The position numbers and the translations under genes are program-made. 64,000 nucleotides of DNA from Chloroflexota bacterium (GTDB lineage: Bacteria > Chloroflexota > UBA11872 > VXOZ01): NCBI GenBank assembly GCA_028874195.1, contig JAPPLM010000028.1:1-64000 (forward strand), given 5' to 3'. Under the pieces are notes generated by a model. That model saw only the letters and a program-made list of their open reading frames with translations, made no database searches and was not told the DNA's origin. Shown here one piece after another: positions 1 through 7,871 of this stretch (positions are counted from its first letter, which is position 1; each line of letters starts with the position of its first letter).

Positions 1-85
1 CCACGCCTGCTCTCATTTTATCTCCCTTTCCCTAAGATATAAGGGCGAACGTTACACGTCCAGGAAGGCAACTTCAGACTCCTCT

Positions 86-1105
86 TTAATCAAGACTCTG
101 ACTCAACCCGGCAAACGCTTCCAGTTTCGCGGCGGCTTGGCCGTTGTCGATGGCGGCGGCGGCCTGTGCCGCGCCATCTTTCCAATCGCTCGCTCTGCCG
201 CTGACCACGAGGCCGGCGGCGGCATTCATGACCACCACGTCTCGGCGCGGGCCCGGCTTGCCTGCCAGCACGTCACGCACGTATTGGGCGTTCATTTCTT
301 CCGATCTGCCCAAGACCTCATTCACCGGCGCTGCGTTGAGTCCAAAGTCAGCCGGTTCCAGGCGGTAGCCTCTCACGTCGTTGCCGTCCCATTCGGACAC
401 CAACGTAGGACCGCAAACTGAAATCTCATCAACTCCGTCCAACTCCCCATGCACAACAATTGCACGCTGCACACCGAGCATTCCGAGTACGCGGGCCATG
501 TCCTCCGCTGAATTGGGGTTGGCGACACCAAGCACTTGATAACTGGCCCGGGCAGGATTTGTCAGGGGACCGAGAATGTTGAAAATCGTGCGGATGCCAA
601 TTTCACGCCGCAGCGGCGCGGCGAATTTCATAGCAGGGTGAAAGCGTTGCGCAAACATGAAGCCCATTCCCACTTCTTCAATGCAGTGCGCTACCCCCTC
701 AGGGCCAAGGTCAATCTTGACGCCTAGCGCCTCCAAAACGTCCGCGCTGCCGCTCGTTCTCGTCATGGCACGGTTCCCATGCTTTGCTACGGACTGCCCG
801 GCAGCCGCCATGACGAAAGCAGTGGCGGTGGAAATGTTGAACGTGTCAACGCCCGTTCCACCGGTGCCGCATGTGTCGGCTACCGGTTGACTGACAGCAA
901 CCGGCAACGCTTTCTCGCGCATTACCTCGGCACACCCGGCGATCTCGTCGGCGGTCTCACCCTTGACCCGGAGCGCCGTGACAAACGCGCCGAATTGCGC
1001 CGGCGTGCAGGCCGCATCCATTATCTCGGTCATTACTTGGGCCGCTTCGTCACGAGTAAGCGATGCACCCTCAGTAGCTTTGATAGTCGCTTCAACAATC
1101 ATCAC
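86..1105 (-). CDS. trpD: Anthranilate phosphoribosyltransferase
   Basis: Transfers phosphoribose from PRPP to anthranilate in the second step of tryptophan synthesis, in the cytoplasm. The 339-residue length is normal for the family. The PRPP-binding glycine loop CGTGGTGVDTFNIST and the KHGNRAMTRTSGSADVLEALG block typical of TrpD are both present near residues 75-125. It is the last gene of a trpE-trpG-trpD run on the minus strand and its ATG overlaps the trpG stop by 4 bases, so translation is probably coupled. Expression should follow the tryptophan T-box upstream of trpE. The 85 bases beyond its stop show no feature; trpC may lie outside the window. Confidence 0.96.
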   Translation of the reverse strand: MMIVEATIKATEGASLTRDEAAQVMTEIMDAACTPAQFGAFVTALRVKGETADEIAGCAEVMREKALPVAVSQPVADTCGTGGTGVDTFNISTATAFVMAAAGQSVAKHGNRAMTRTSGSADVLEALGVKIDLGPEGVAHCIEEVGMGFMFAQRFHPAMKFAAPLRREIGIRTIFNILGPLTNPARASYQVLGVANPNSAEDMARVLGMLGVQRAIVVHGELDGVDEISVCGPTLVSEWDGNDVRGYRLEPADFGLNAAPVNEVLGRSEEMNAQYVRDVLAGKPGPRRDVVVMNAAAGLVVSGRASDWKDGAAQAAAAIDNGQAAAKLEAFAGLSQSLD

Positions 1106-1722
1106 TCTGCCCCCTTGTGCGCGGCTGCCGCTTGCGTTTCCTGTGTGCGATTCTGCTCGACGATATTGAGGAAGTTTTGGAGTAGCCGCTTGCCTTCCGT
1201 GGTCAGGATTGATTCTGGATGGAATTGGACGCCGTAAATCGAATGCTGCCTGTGCCGCACACTCATGATCGTGCCGTCATCTGCCCGTGCCGTCACGTCG
1301 AGAACCGACGGCATGCTCGCCGGATCGATAATCAGTGAATGGTAGCGTGTGGCCACGAATGGATTCTCTAATCCGGTGAATATGCCACTGTCTTGGTGAT
1401 GGATCAGTGAGGTCTTGCCGTGCATCAGAGTTTGAGCGCGAATTATGCTACCGCCAAACACCTGGCCGATACACTGGTGGCCGAGGCAGACGCCGAGCAA
1501 AGGAATCTTGCCCGCGGCCTGCGCGATGAGGTCATTGGAGATGCCGGCTTCGTTGGGCGTACACGGGCCAGGGGAGACGACGATCCCCGCAGGCCGGCTA
1601 GCCATGACTTCCTCGACTGTTGTCTTATCGTTGCGTGCCACTTCCATCTCGGCGCCGAGTTCACCCATGTACTGCACCAAGTTGTAGGTAAACGAATCGT
1701 AGTTATCCAGCATGAAGATCAC
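1102..1722 (-). CDS. trpG: Anthranilate synthase component II (glutamine amidotransferase)
   Basis: Class I glutamine amidotransferase that supplies ammonia to TrpE. The nucleophile lies in GVCLGHQCIGQVFGG and the catalytic His-Glu pair in YGVQFHPES. I place the start at a GTG (1722), giving 206 residues that begin MIFMLDNYDSF, because a strong GGAGGAG lies 7 bases upstream. An ATG nine bases further in (1713) would also work. The longer reading from 1746 has no comparable ribosome site. The gene overlaps the trpE end by 20 bases and the trpD start by 4. A dual role in folate synthesis as PabA is possible for this family, but the position indicates tryptophan. Confidence 0.95.
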   Translation of the reverse strand: MIFMLDNYDSFTYNLVQYMGELGAEMEVARNDKTTVEEVMASRPAGIVVSPGPCTPNEAGISNDLIAQAAGKIPLLGVCLGHQCIGQVFGGSIIRAQTLMHGKTSLIHHQDSGIFTGLENPFVATRYHSLIIDPASMPSVLDVTARADDGTIMSVRHRQHSIYGVQFHPESILTTEGKRLLQNFLNIVEQNRTQETQAAAAHKGAE

Positions 1723-3223
1723 GTTCCATCTCCTCCGCAACGTCAATCGCCCGCATCGTCGACGCGGCCTTGTTGCACACCTCTTGATACTCTTCTTCGG
1801 GATCGGAATCCGCCACGATGCCGCCGCCGGCCTGTATGTAGGCCGTGCCGTCTTGCACGGTCATGGTGCGTATAGTGATTGCCATGTCCATATTGCCGGA
1901 ATAGTCAAAGTACCCGACGGCCCCGCCGTAGGGCCCCCGCGTCGTGCCTTCGAGTTCGGAGATGATTTCCATGGCCCGCACCTTGGGAGCACCGGAGAGC
2001 GTGCCCGCCGGAAAACACGAGCGTAGCGCGTCGAACGCCGTCTTGTTCGGCATGAGTTCGCCTTCAACTTGAGAGACGATGTGCATAACGTGGGAGAACT
2101 CCTCCACCACCATCAGGGTTGGCACATGCACTGTGCCGGGGCGGCAGACACGTCCGAGGTCGTTGCGGCCGAGGTCTACGAGCATGATGTGTTCGGCGCG
2201 TTCTTTCTCGTTGGCGAGTAACTCCTCGGCAAGCGCGGCGTCTTCTTCCGGCGTGCTGCCGCGACGGCGCGTACCGGCAATGGGGCGGGTCGTGACGTGA
2301 GACCCTTCGACGCGCACAAGCATCTCAGGGGAAGCGCCGACAATCTGCATGTCTTCAAGATTCAGATAGTACATGTAGGGCGAGGGGTTGATCATGCGCA
2401 GCGCGCGGTAGACCGAGTAAGGGTGCACGCCCAGGGAGCGCGACCAGCGCAGCCCGAGCACGGCTTGAATGATGTCGCCCGCGGCGATGTATTCCTTGGC
2501 GGCCCGCACCATCTCGTGGTGCTCTGGCTCGGTCATGTTTGGCGTCGCCACGCCGGGATTTCCCGTGCCGCGCACTGTTGGTACGGTAGTTCGGAGCCTG
2601 GCATTAATGTCTTCAATCGCCGCAACTGCCACGTCATAGTTCTCAGCCACGTCCCCTTGGGGAGAGACATAAGCAATGATAGTAAGGCTGTGCTTGACGT
2701 GGTCGAACATAATGAGGTTATCGGTAAACATGAAGATCGCTTCCGGCACCGGCAGCGCATTCTCCGCCGGCAGCGGCACACGGGGTTCGAAATAGCGCAC
2801 GGTGTCGTAGCTCAGATAACCGACGGCTCCTCCCTGAAAGCGCGGGAGTCCGGGCATCACGGCGAGATTAGTCTTGGCGAGTTCCTCTTCCAGCAGTTTC
2901 AATGGACCGGCGTACGTGCGCGTTTCTCTCTCACCAATCTGCGTGAGAGTTGCCGTGCCCTCATCCATGCGAATGACCTTGGAAGAATTCGTGCCGATGA
3001 ACGAGTAGCGTCCGAGACTCTCGCTGCCTTGCACGCTCTCCAGCAAGAAAGAGTAGTCGCCTTGCGCGATCTTGAGATAAGCGGAGACCGGCGTTTCCAG
3101 ATCGGCGGGGATAGTGCGGGAAATGGGCACCGTCAGACCCTGCGCTGCCAGCGTGCGGACTACATTGAGGTCCGGCTGGATGCCCGCGAATACGGTGCCC
3201 GGCGTGGTTTGCAAAACTGCCAT
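1703..3223 (-). CDS. trpE: Anthranilate synthase component I
   Basis: Chorismate-utilising large subunit, 506 residues, that makes anthranilate with TrpG. The C-terminal chorismate-binding domain has the expected blocks: IAGTRRRGSTPEED, FPAGTLSGAPKVRAMEI and QAGGGIVADSDPEEEYQE. The N-terminal domain has the LLES motif (FLLESVQGSES, around residue 60) that in characterised TrpE proteins forms the tryptophan feedback site, so allosteric inhibition by tryptophan is likely. The gene opens the trpEGD operon. A T-box leader and a consensus promoter lie directly upstream, so it should be controlled by both uncharged tRNA-Trp and the amino acid itself. Confidence 0.96.
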   Translation of the reverse strand: MAVLQTTPGTVFAGIQPDLNVVRTLAAQGLTVPISRTIPADLETPVSAYLKIAQGDYSFLLESVQGSESLGRYSFIGTNSSKVIRMDEGTATLTQIGERETRTYAGPLKLLEEELAKTNLAVMPGLPRFQGGAVGYLSYDTVRYFEPRVPLPAENALPVPEAIFMFTDNLIMFDHVKHSLTIIAYVSPQGDVAENYDVAVAAIEDINARLRTTVPTVRGTGNPGVATPNMTEPEHHEMVRAAKEYIAAGDIIQAVLGLRWSRSLGVHPYSVYRALRMINPSPYMYYLNLEDMQIVGASPEMLVRVEGSHVTTRPIAGTRRRGSTPEEDAALAEELLANEKERAEHIMLVDLGRNDLGRVCRPGTVHVPTLMVVEEFSHVMHIVSQVEGELMPNKTAFDALRSCFPAGTLSGAPKVRAMEIISELEGTTRGPYGGAVGYFDYSGNMDMAITIRTMTVQDGTAYIQAGGGIVADSDPEEEYQEVCNKAASTMRAIDVAEEMERDLHAG

Positions 3224-3251
3224 CGTGTTTCCTTGTTCAAACCATGTTCTT

Positions 3252-3282
3252 AAAAGAAAAATCTCGTCCCCAAAGGGACGAG
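3252..3282 (-). terminator. T-box intrinsic terminator upstream of trpE
   Basis: On the minus strand an 8-bp perfect stem CTCGTCCC/GGGACGAG (3263-3282) with a short TTTG loop is followed by ATTTTTCTTTTA. This is a classic intrinsic terminator. Its 5' side overlaps the sequence after the T-box proper, so the antiterminator and the terminator are mutually exclusive. Confidence 0.9.
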
Positions 3283-3590
3283 AACACGTCTCGCGGTGCC
3301 ACCCTTATTGACTGCATGCGCAGCCCACTTCATTTACTCAAGCACTCCCCGCTTACGCGGTTGCATGCCTGCCCCAAAGTCTACGGTAGGGGTTCCGTTG
3401 ACGCCTACTCGACAAGTATTGCGACAGACACCGCCAGTGCGCGTCCGTCGCATAGTCACCTTTCAGGTCACAGCTCCCAGGCCCATTCCGCTGACCGCGC
3501 ACCGCCGGGATCCCACCACTCCCCGGCTCTCTGGAGGCCGCCTTGGCAGCGTACTCTTCCTGATCATCGCCTTTTCCGTATTCAATTGTA
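3263..3590 (-). promoter_or_regulatory. Tryptophan-specific T-box leader of trpEGD
   Basis: The invariant T-box AGGGTGGCACCGCG is present on the minus strand (3292-3305). About 280 bases upstream are the Stem I signatures: GGCGATGATCAGGAAGAGTA at the start (near 3550-3570), then AGAGAGCCGGGGAGTGGTGGGA. The 3' side of Stem I reads GAATGGGCCTGGGAGC, with UGG (3483-3485) at the specifier position, which matches tryptophan and the gene downstream. Uncharged tRNA-Trp should stabilise the antiterminator and allow read-through into trpE. The internal stems were read by eye and not folded. Confidence 0.92.
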
Positions 3591-3596
3591 AATCGT

Positions 3597-3625
3597 ATTC
3601 TACGGCAGCCTCAGCACGCTGTCAA
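3597..3625 (-). promoter_or_regulatory. Sigma-70 type promoter of the trp T-box operon
   Basis: TTGACA (3620-3625) and TAGAAT (3597-3602) are separated by exactly 17 bases on the minus strand, just upstream of the T-box Stem I. The -35 box overlaps the stop codon of the preceding deacetylase gene. Confidence 0.8.
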
Positions 3626-4593
3626 GGGCTGGAGAGTACAACGGTAGGGGTAGGCTCTACGACGATGGTGGGCGTTGGCTGTACTTGTGGTGGCGGATAC
3701 AAGAGCTCAGAGACTTTTACAATTTGATAGCCTTGCTCCCTGAGTTCAGTCAAGATATCTGGGAGCGCCTCCACAGTATGCCTGCTGCCGAGATGCGCGA
3801 GTATAATGACGCCATTCTGCAGACGGTCGCGGATGCGCTGCTTGATGAGGTCCGGTGTCGCGTCTCCGCGCCAATCGATGGTGTCGATAGTCCAGTAGAT
3901 ATTGTGGTACCCTTCGCGGGCCACGACATCTTGCGCATGGTAGGTACGCGCGCCGTAGGGGAAGCGAAACCAGGGCTTCGTGCTCACCCCCGCTACGTCC
4001 TTTATGATTTCTTCCGTGCGGGTGAGTTCCGCGCGGATGGAGTCATCGCTCAGCTTGGTAAACTCGGGGTGCCCGTACGAATGGTTGCCAATCTCGTGCC
4101 CGTCGCCGATCATCTCGATGACGAGTTCGGGGTGGCGTTCGGCGAACTGCCCGGTAATGAAGAACGTAATGCGCACCTCGTGCTCACGCAGTATCTCCAA
4201 TATTTCGGAAGTGTAGGCGGCAATAGCGCCGCCGTCGAGCGTGAACGCGACGGCAGGTATGTCCGGGCTGCCGCGCACGACCTCGCGGGCGAGAATCTCA
4301 TAGGGAAGCCCGCTGAGGTCCGGTGTGGGGTAGGGGGTTGCCGTGGGTACGGCAACTGTTGGCGCAGCACTCGCGGCGGGTATGGGCGCGGGCACAGATG
4401 GCGTCGGCACTGCCGTGGCAGGCGGAATGGTGCGCCCGAACGTCATCTGTTCAGAGCCCGTCTGAGCGCAGGCCGCCATGAGAAGTACACATAGGGCCGT
4501 CCCTTGCAGACCCGTTGGAATGGGAATCCGCGACAGCAAGGCGGAGCATGATTGAAAAGCGAAAGAGTTGGTTAGAAGCTCTCGAAGTGACAT
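3622..4593 (-). CDS. Polysaccharide deacetylase-like (NodB fold) lipoprotein
   Basis: Probable exported carbohydrate esterase family 4 protein that would remove acetyl groups from a glycan or peptidoglycan. The N-terminus has a hydrophobic stretch ending in LLMAAC, a lipobox, followed by a proline/threonine-rich linker, so the protein is likely tethered outside the membrane. NodB motifs present are HSYGH (metal-binding His pair), RFPYG and a terminal AHLGSRHT. The first motif reads TLDGG instead of TFDDG, so one of the two usual aspartates is absent. The start is uncertain: I use ATG 4593 (323 residues), but a TTG at 4647 stays in frame and neither has a good ribosome site. The stop overlaps the trp promoter. 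Confidence 0.8.
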   Translation of the reverse strand: MSLRELLTNSFAFQSCSALLSRIPIPTGLQGTALCVLLMAACAQTGSEQMTFGRTIPPATAVPTPSVPAPIPAASAAPTVAVPTATPYPTPDLSGLPYEILAREVVRGSPDIPAVAFTLDGGAIAAYTSEILEILREHEVRITFFITGQFAERHPELVIEMIGDGHEIGNHSYGHPEFTKLSDDSIRAELTRTEEIIKDVAGVSTKPWFRFPYGARTYHAQDVVAREGYHNIYWTIDTIDWRGDATPDLIKQRIRDRLQNGVIILAHLGSRHTVEALPDILTELREQGYQIVKVSELLYPPPQVQPTPTIVVEPTPTVVLSSP

Positions 4594-4830
4594 TCTTGAG
4601 GAATAGCGCGTGGGCGTATCACTGGAAGGTGCGGTAGAACACGGCAAGAACGAACAAATGGGTCAAAGGCAGCGACGCTGAGCAAGCATCTACTCTAGTG
4701 TAATGCTAGACTGATTCTACGCTCAAGAGGAGGGTTGCAGTTACGATTATACTACATGAAGTGACTCTTGGTTTGCGGCTTTCAGTCTGCCTCCGGATGG
4801 AGGACAACGAAATCGTGGATAGGGTAAGGC

Positions 4831-5490
4831 GTGGCTAAGAAGAATGCAATGAGCCGTGCGGCGCTGCTGAACGATCTGTACGAGGCAAAGATAACCGCCG
4901 TGGTGCGCACCAAGACCGCCGAGGAGGCGGTGGGGACCGCGCAGGCGCTGTATGCCGCGGGCATCCGGCTCGTTGAGATTACGTTTACGGTGCCGGACGC
5001 CGTAGCCGTGATAGAAGCGGTTGCGGCGGAGAAACCCGCCAATGGCCTGGTAGGCGCCGGCACGGTAACAACTAAGACCCAGGCGGGAGAGGCGCTGGCG
5101 GCCGGCGCGCAGTTCATCGTTGGGCCCGTAAACCGTCCCGCGCTCGTGGCGCAGGCGCAAGAGGCTGACGTGCCCTGCATCATGGCCGGTCTGACGCCCA
5201 CCGAGATCTTGGACGTTCATGAATCCGGGTCGGACATGGTAAAGGTCTTTCCCATCGATAGCGTCGGCGGGCCGAGCTACGTCAAGTCAGTGTTGGGACC
5301 GCTCCCCGGAATTCCCATCGTCGCCTCCGGCGGTATCGGCTTCGACAACTATCGCGCGTACTTGGAGGCAGGCGCGGCTAACGTGGCGCTGGGTTCCGGC
5401 CTCATGCCGCCATCGCTCATCGCGGCTGGTGACTATGACGGCCTTACCGCCTTTGCACGACGATTCGTAGAGGAGTTGGCGCTGGCGTGA
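4831..5490 (+). CDS. KDPG/KHG-type aldolase (2-keto-3-deoxy-6-phosphogluconate aldolase family)
   Basis: Class I aldolase of the Eda/DgaF family, 219 residues. It cleaves 2-keto-3-deoxy-6-phosphogluconate or a close relative to pyruvate and glyceraldehyde 3-phosphate. VEITFTVPD carries the glutamate that acts in catalysis, VGAGTV binds substrate, and the Schiff-base lysine sits in MVKVFPID. SGGI and VALGSGL form the phosphate site. The start is a GTG after AGGGTAAGG; an ATG at 4849 is the alternative. A PfkB-type sugar kinase follows 186 bases later and would supply the phosphorylated substrate. Which keto-deoxy sugar is used cannot be told from the sequence. Confidence 0.9.
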   Translation: MAKKNAMSRAALLNDLYEAKITAVVRTKTAEEAVGTAQALYAAGIRLVEITFTVPDAVAVIEAVAAEKPANGLVGAGTVTTKTQAGEALAAGAQFIVGPVNRPALVAQAQEADVPCIMAGLTPTEILDVHESGSDMVKVFPIDSVGGPSYVKSVLGPLPGIPIVASGGIGFDNYRAYLEAGAANVALGSGLMPPSLIAAGDYDGLTAFARRFVEELALA

Positions 5491-5547
5491 CCCTTACGCG
5501 GGCTATTGCGCCTACCGACCTACGACATGCTCCTCTCTACGAAGGCT

Positions 5548-5567
5548 CCCTCTCATCGCGGAGAGGG
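5548..5567. repeat. Short intergenic hairpin repeat
   Basis: CCCTCTC-ATCGCG-GAGAGGG is a 7-bp inverted repeat between the aldolase and kinase genes. It resembles the longer hairpin at 6651-6671 and may be the same dispersed family. Confidence 0.5.
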
Positions 5568-5676
5568 TTGGAGTGAGATAAACGTGTGCCAATTCCGCCT
5601 AATTCCAACTGTTTAGAGCGGATACGCAAAAGTCTCCTGATGACTACGCGAATTGGCGATCAGAGAAAGGTCGAAT

Positions 5677-6630
5677 ATGCCTGACATTCTCTCCCTCGGC
5701 GAGTGCATGGTGGAGTTCTTTGCGGAAGAGCCGCTGGCGGAAGCGAAGAACCTGCAAAAGGCCTTTGCCGGTGACGCCCTGAACTTGCTGGCGGCGGCTT
5801 CTCGGCTGGGAAGCACGTGCGGCTTTCTCTCGCGCGTTGGGGATGATCCCTTTCAGAATTACCTGCTTAATGGCTGGGAGAGCTTGGGTATCGACACGTC
5901 GCACGTAAAGCGCGTGCAAGGGCGCAACGGCATCTATTTCATCTCCATCTACGGGTACGGCGAACGTGACTTTACGTACTACCGGGCCGGTAGCGCGCCC
6001 AGCACCATGACCCCTGAGGACTTGGATCCCGATTACATCGCGCAGGCCAGAGTACTGCACATCAGCGGCATTGCCCAGGCCATTTCGGCGTCGGCGCGGG
6101 CGACCGCACTGGCGGCGGCGCGGATTGCGCATGAGGCGCACGTGTGCGTTTCGTTCGACCCCAATTTTCGGCCTGCACTGTGGTCGGCGGAGGAGGCGCG
6201 GGCCGCGGCGGAAGAGCTCCTGCCGCATGTGGACATCGCACTGCCCAGCGGGCCTGAGGAGTCACAGCAACTGTTCGGCTTGACGACTCCGCAGGAAACG
6301 GCAGACTACCTGCACGGATTTGGCGCGTATGCGGTAGTGGTCAAGCTGGGCGAAGCCGGCGTTTACGTGAGCGCAGAAGGGGGAACGGGAACGGTACCTG
6401 CGTTCACTGTCCCGCATGTGGTCGACACGACCGGCGCCGGTGACGCCTTCGACGGCGCGTTCTTGCACGGCCTCGTGCAGAACATGCCGCCACTGGACGC
6501 AGCGCGACTAGGCGTAGTCATGGCCGGCCTAAAGGTGCGAGGCCGGGGGGCGATTGCTAGTCTACCGGAGAAGAGCGAGGTGGAGGCTGCGCTCGCCGCC
6601 TGGGAACGGAAGTCGGACATGCTGGCTTGA
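5677..6630 (+). CDS. kdgK: PfkB-family sugar kinase, probable 2-keto-3-deoxygluconate kinase
   Basis: Ribokinase-like kinase of 317 residues that most likely phosphorylates 2-keto-3-deoxygluconate to feed the aldolase upstream. It begins with the substrate-side block LGECMVEFF and ends with the second PfkB signature DTTGAGDAFDGAF, which holds the catalytic aspartate and anion hole. YYRAGSAPSTM matches the sugar-binding strand seen in KdgK proteins. I start at ATG 5677 because AGAAAGG lies 7 bases upstream; the frame is open 24 bases further. Another hexose or ketose acid could be the true substrate. Confidence 0.87.
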   Translation: MPDILSLGECMVEFFAEEPLAEAKNLQKAFAGDALNLLAAASRLGSTCGFLSRVGDDPFQNYLLNGWESLGIDTSHVKRVQGRNGIYFISIYGYGERDFTYYRAGSAPSTMTPEDLDPDYIAQARVLHISGIAQAISASARATALAAARIAHEAHVCVSFDPNFRPALWSAEEARAAAEELLPHVDIALPSGPEESQQLFGLTTPQETADYLHGFGAYAVVVKLGEAGVYVSAEGGTGTVPAFTVPHVVDTTGAGDAFDGAFLHGLVQNMPPLDAARLGVVMAGLKVRGRGAIASLPEKSEVEAALAAWERKSDMLA

Positions 6631-6650
6631 CGGAATCCCCCTCACCCTAG

Positions 6651-6699
6651 CCCTCTCCCGCGGGGAGAGGGAACCGGAATTTGCGCGGGGGCTTGTCCC
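6651..6699. repeat. Intergenic hairpin plus shared repeat unit
   Basis: CCCTCTCCC-GCG-GGGAGAGGG (6651-6671) is a perfect 9-bp hairpin after the kinase gene. It is followed by GCGCGGGGGCTTGTCCC (6683-6699), whose exact reverse complement recurs at 23639-23655. The two together look like one dispersed intergenic repeat family. It may terminate transcription, but it has no T tract. Confidence 0.6.
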
Positions 6700-6779
6700 C
6701 CGCTTCTCTTTATCAAGGCTTGGACTGAATTTGACCCGCAATGCCCGCTATCTGCGGCCCAGCGCCGAGGGTCCAGCGT

Positions 6780-7439
6780 CTAGAGCAGCGGCAGGTCGGC
6801 GAGTGTGAGTGTCTGCCACCAGTGGCCGGCATCGAGTACCTGCAACATGAAGTGCGGCGAGCCGCGCGGCGCAATGACAAGCGTTGGGTCGAGCGGGGAA
6901 TGGCCCGGATTGCCAAAGACTTCCGCGCCGGCTTGCAATAGGTTGTCCAACGTTAGTGGTTGTTGGGCCGCCGCCACGAGCAACGGTTGTCCGAGGGCAA
7001 TAAGCGCGGCAGCGTCTACGCCGGGCCGGGGCGTACCCCGCACATGAGCGAAGTACTCCACGCCGTAAACGGTTTCCAGATCGCCGTACGGGTTGTCGGG
7101 CGGTCTGTATGCGGCGGCATAGAGCAGGGCGGGCGCCGGCACGTCTTCCACGTCAACCGCAAAGATGTCGCTCTTCACGTTGAGATAGTACGTCTCGCGG
7201 CTGGAAAAGAGCCGCACTTCGCAGCCGGTGTCGGCTGCGCCGTGTCGCTGGGCGGCGTCCTGCCAGGCTTCGCCCGGCGCGCACATGCCCCCAATTCCCC
7301 ACAGGGGTAAAGCTTTTGTGCCACCCTCCAACACTTGTGCGTAGCTAGAATCCGGCAAGGAGAAGAGCAACCTGTTCTGCCGTAGGCCGATAATGCCGGC
7401 AAAGCGTTGGTCTACCGCGCCAAAGTCGCGAAGTCGCAT
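6780..7439 (-). CDS. Nudix-like protein with a degenerate catalytic box
   Basis: A 219-residue soluble protein with no exact family match that I recognise. Residues near 48-75 contain GGMCAPGEAWQDAAQRH followed by ADTG. This has the spacing of a Nudix box (GG...GE...AA.R......TG), but the catalytic REUxEE core is replaced. If it is a Nudix fold, it should have lost metal-dependent pyrophosphatase activity and may bind a nucleotide or sugar nucleotide. It stands alone on the minus strand between the kinase gene and a repeat-rich gap. TTAAGG lies before the ATG. Confidence 0.6.
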   Translation of the reverse strand: MRLRDFGAVDQRFAGIIGLRQNRLLFSLPDSSYAQVLEGGTKALPLWGIGGMCAPGEAWQDAAQRHGAADTGCEVRLFSSRETYYLNVKSDIFAVDVEDVPAPALLYAAAYRPPDNPYGDLETVYGVEYFAHVRGTPRPGVDAAALIALGQPLLVAAAQQPLTLDNLLQAGAEVFGNPGHSPLDPTLVIAPRGSPHFMLQVLDAGHWWQTLTLADLPLL

Positions 7440-7871
7440 GGTTTTGGCCTTAAGGGATTCTGCCGACCTCTTTGATGCTTTGGGCTAGGCTGTGTGGGCA
7501 TTTTGCCGTCATTCCCGCGCAAGCTCGCCCCCGCACAGGGGCGCGGAATCCATCTTCACGCTGCGCCAGATTGTCCTTCTGTGAGGGGTAGCAAGTGATC
7601 TTACGCGCAAATATTGTCTTTGTCTAAGGCTTTTCCTGTCACTCCGACGAGCAAAGCAACAGTGAATCCCGCACAAACGCTTAAGATTCCGCGAACATTG
7701 TTCGACGCTTGCGCTCGTAATGACATTGAATGTCCACAGAATCTAGTTGGAAAGTCCGTTCGTGGTGAGTGGGCTTCGCAAAGCCCTTGTCGAACCATGA
7801 ACGGACTTTCCGATTCCGTGCTCAATGAGGTGGCTGACCGTGACTACGAAGACAGGTGGCTCGTTTCCAAG
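7440..7871. other. Gene-free gap with palindromic repeats
   Basis: This 430-base stretch has short frames on both strands but none with a ribosome site or family resemblance. It contains a CCGCGCAAGCTCGCCCCCGC-type repeat fragment near 7515 and the long palindrome listed at 7749-7811. Confidence 0.6.
7749..7811. repeat. 63-bp palindrome of the TTCGTGGTGAG/CTTGTCGAACCATGAA type
   Basis: Outer arms GGAAAGTCCGTTCGTGGT and ACCATGAACGGACTTTCC match at 17 of 18 positions and enclose an inner GGGCTT/AAGCCC hairpin. Related copies lie at 10103-10137 and in 60349-60465, so this is a dispersed palindromic intergenic repeat. Confidence 0.8.

Noticed and set aside
2297-3253. 318-codon plus-strand frame across trpE
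   Set aside because: It is a shadow of trpE on the other strand and runs into the T-box leader.
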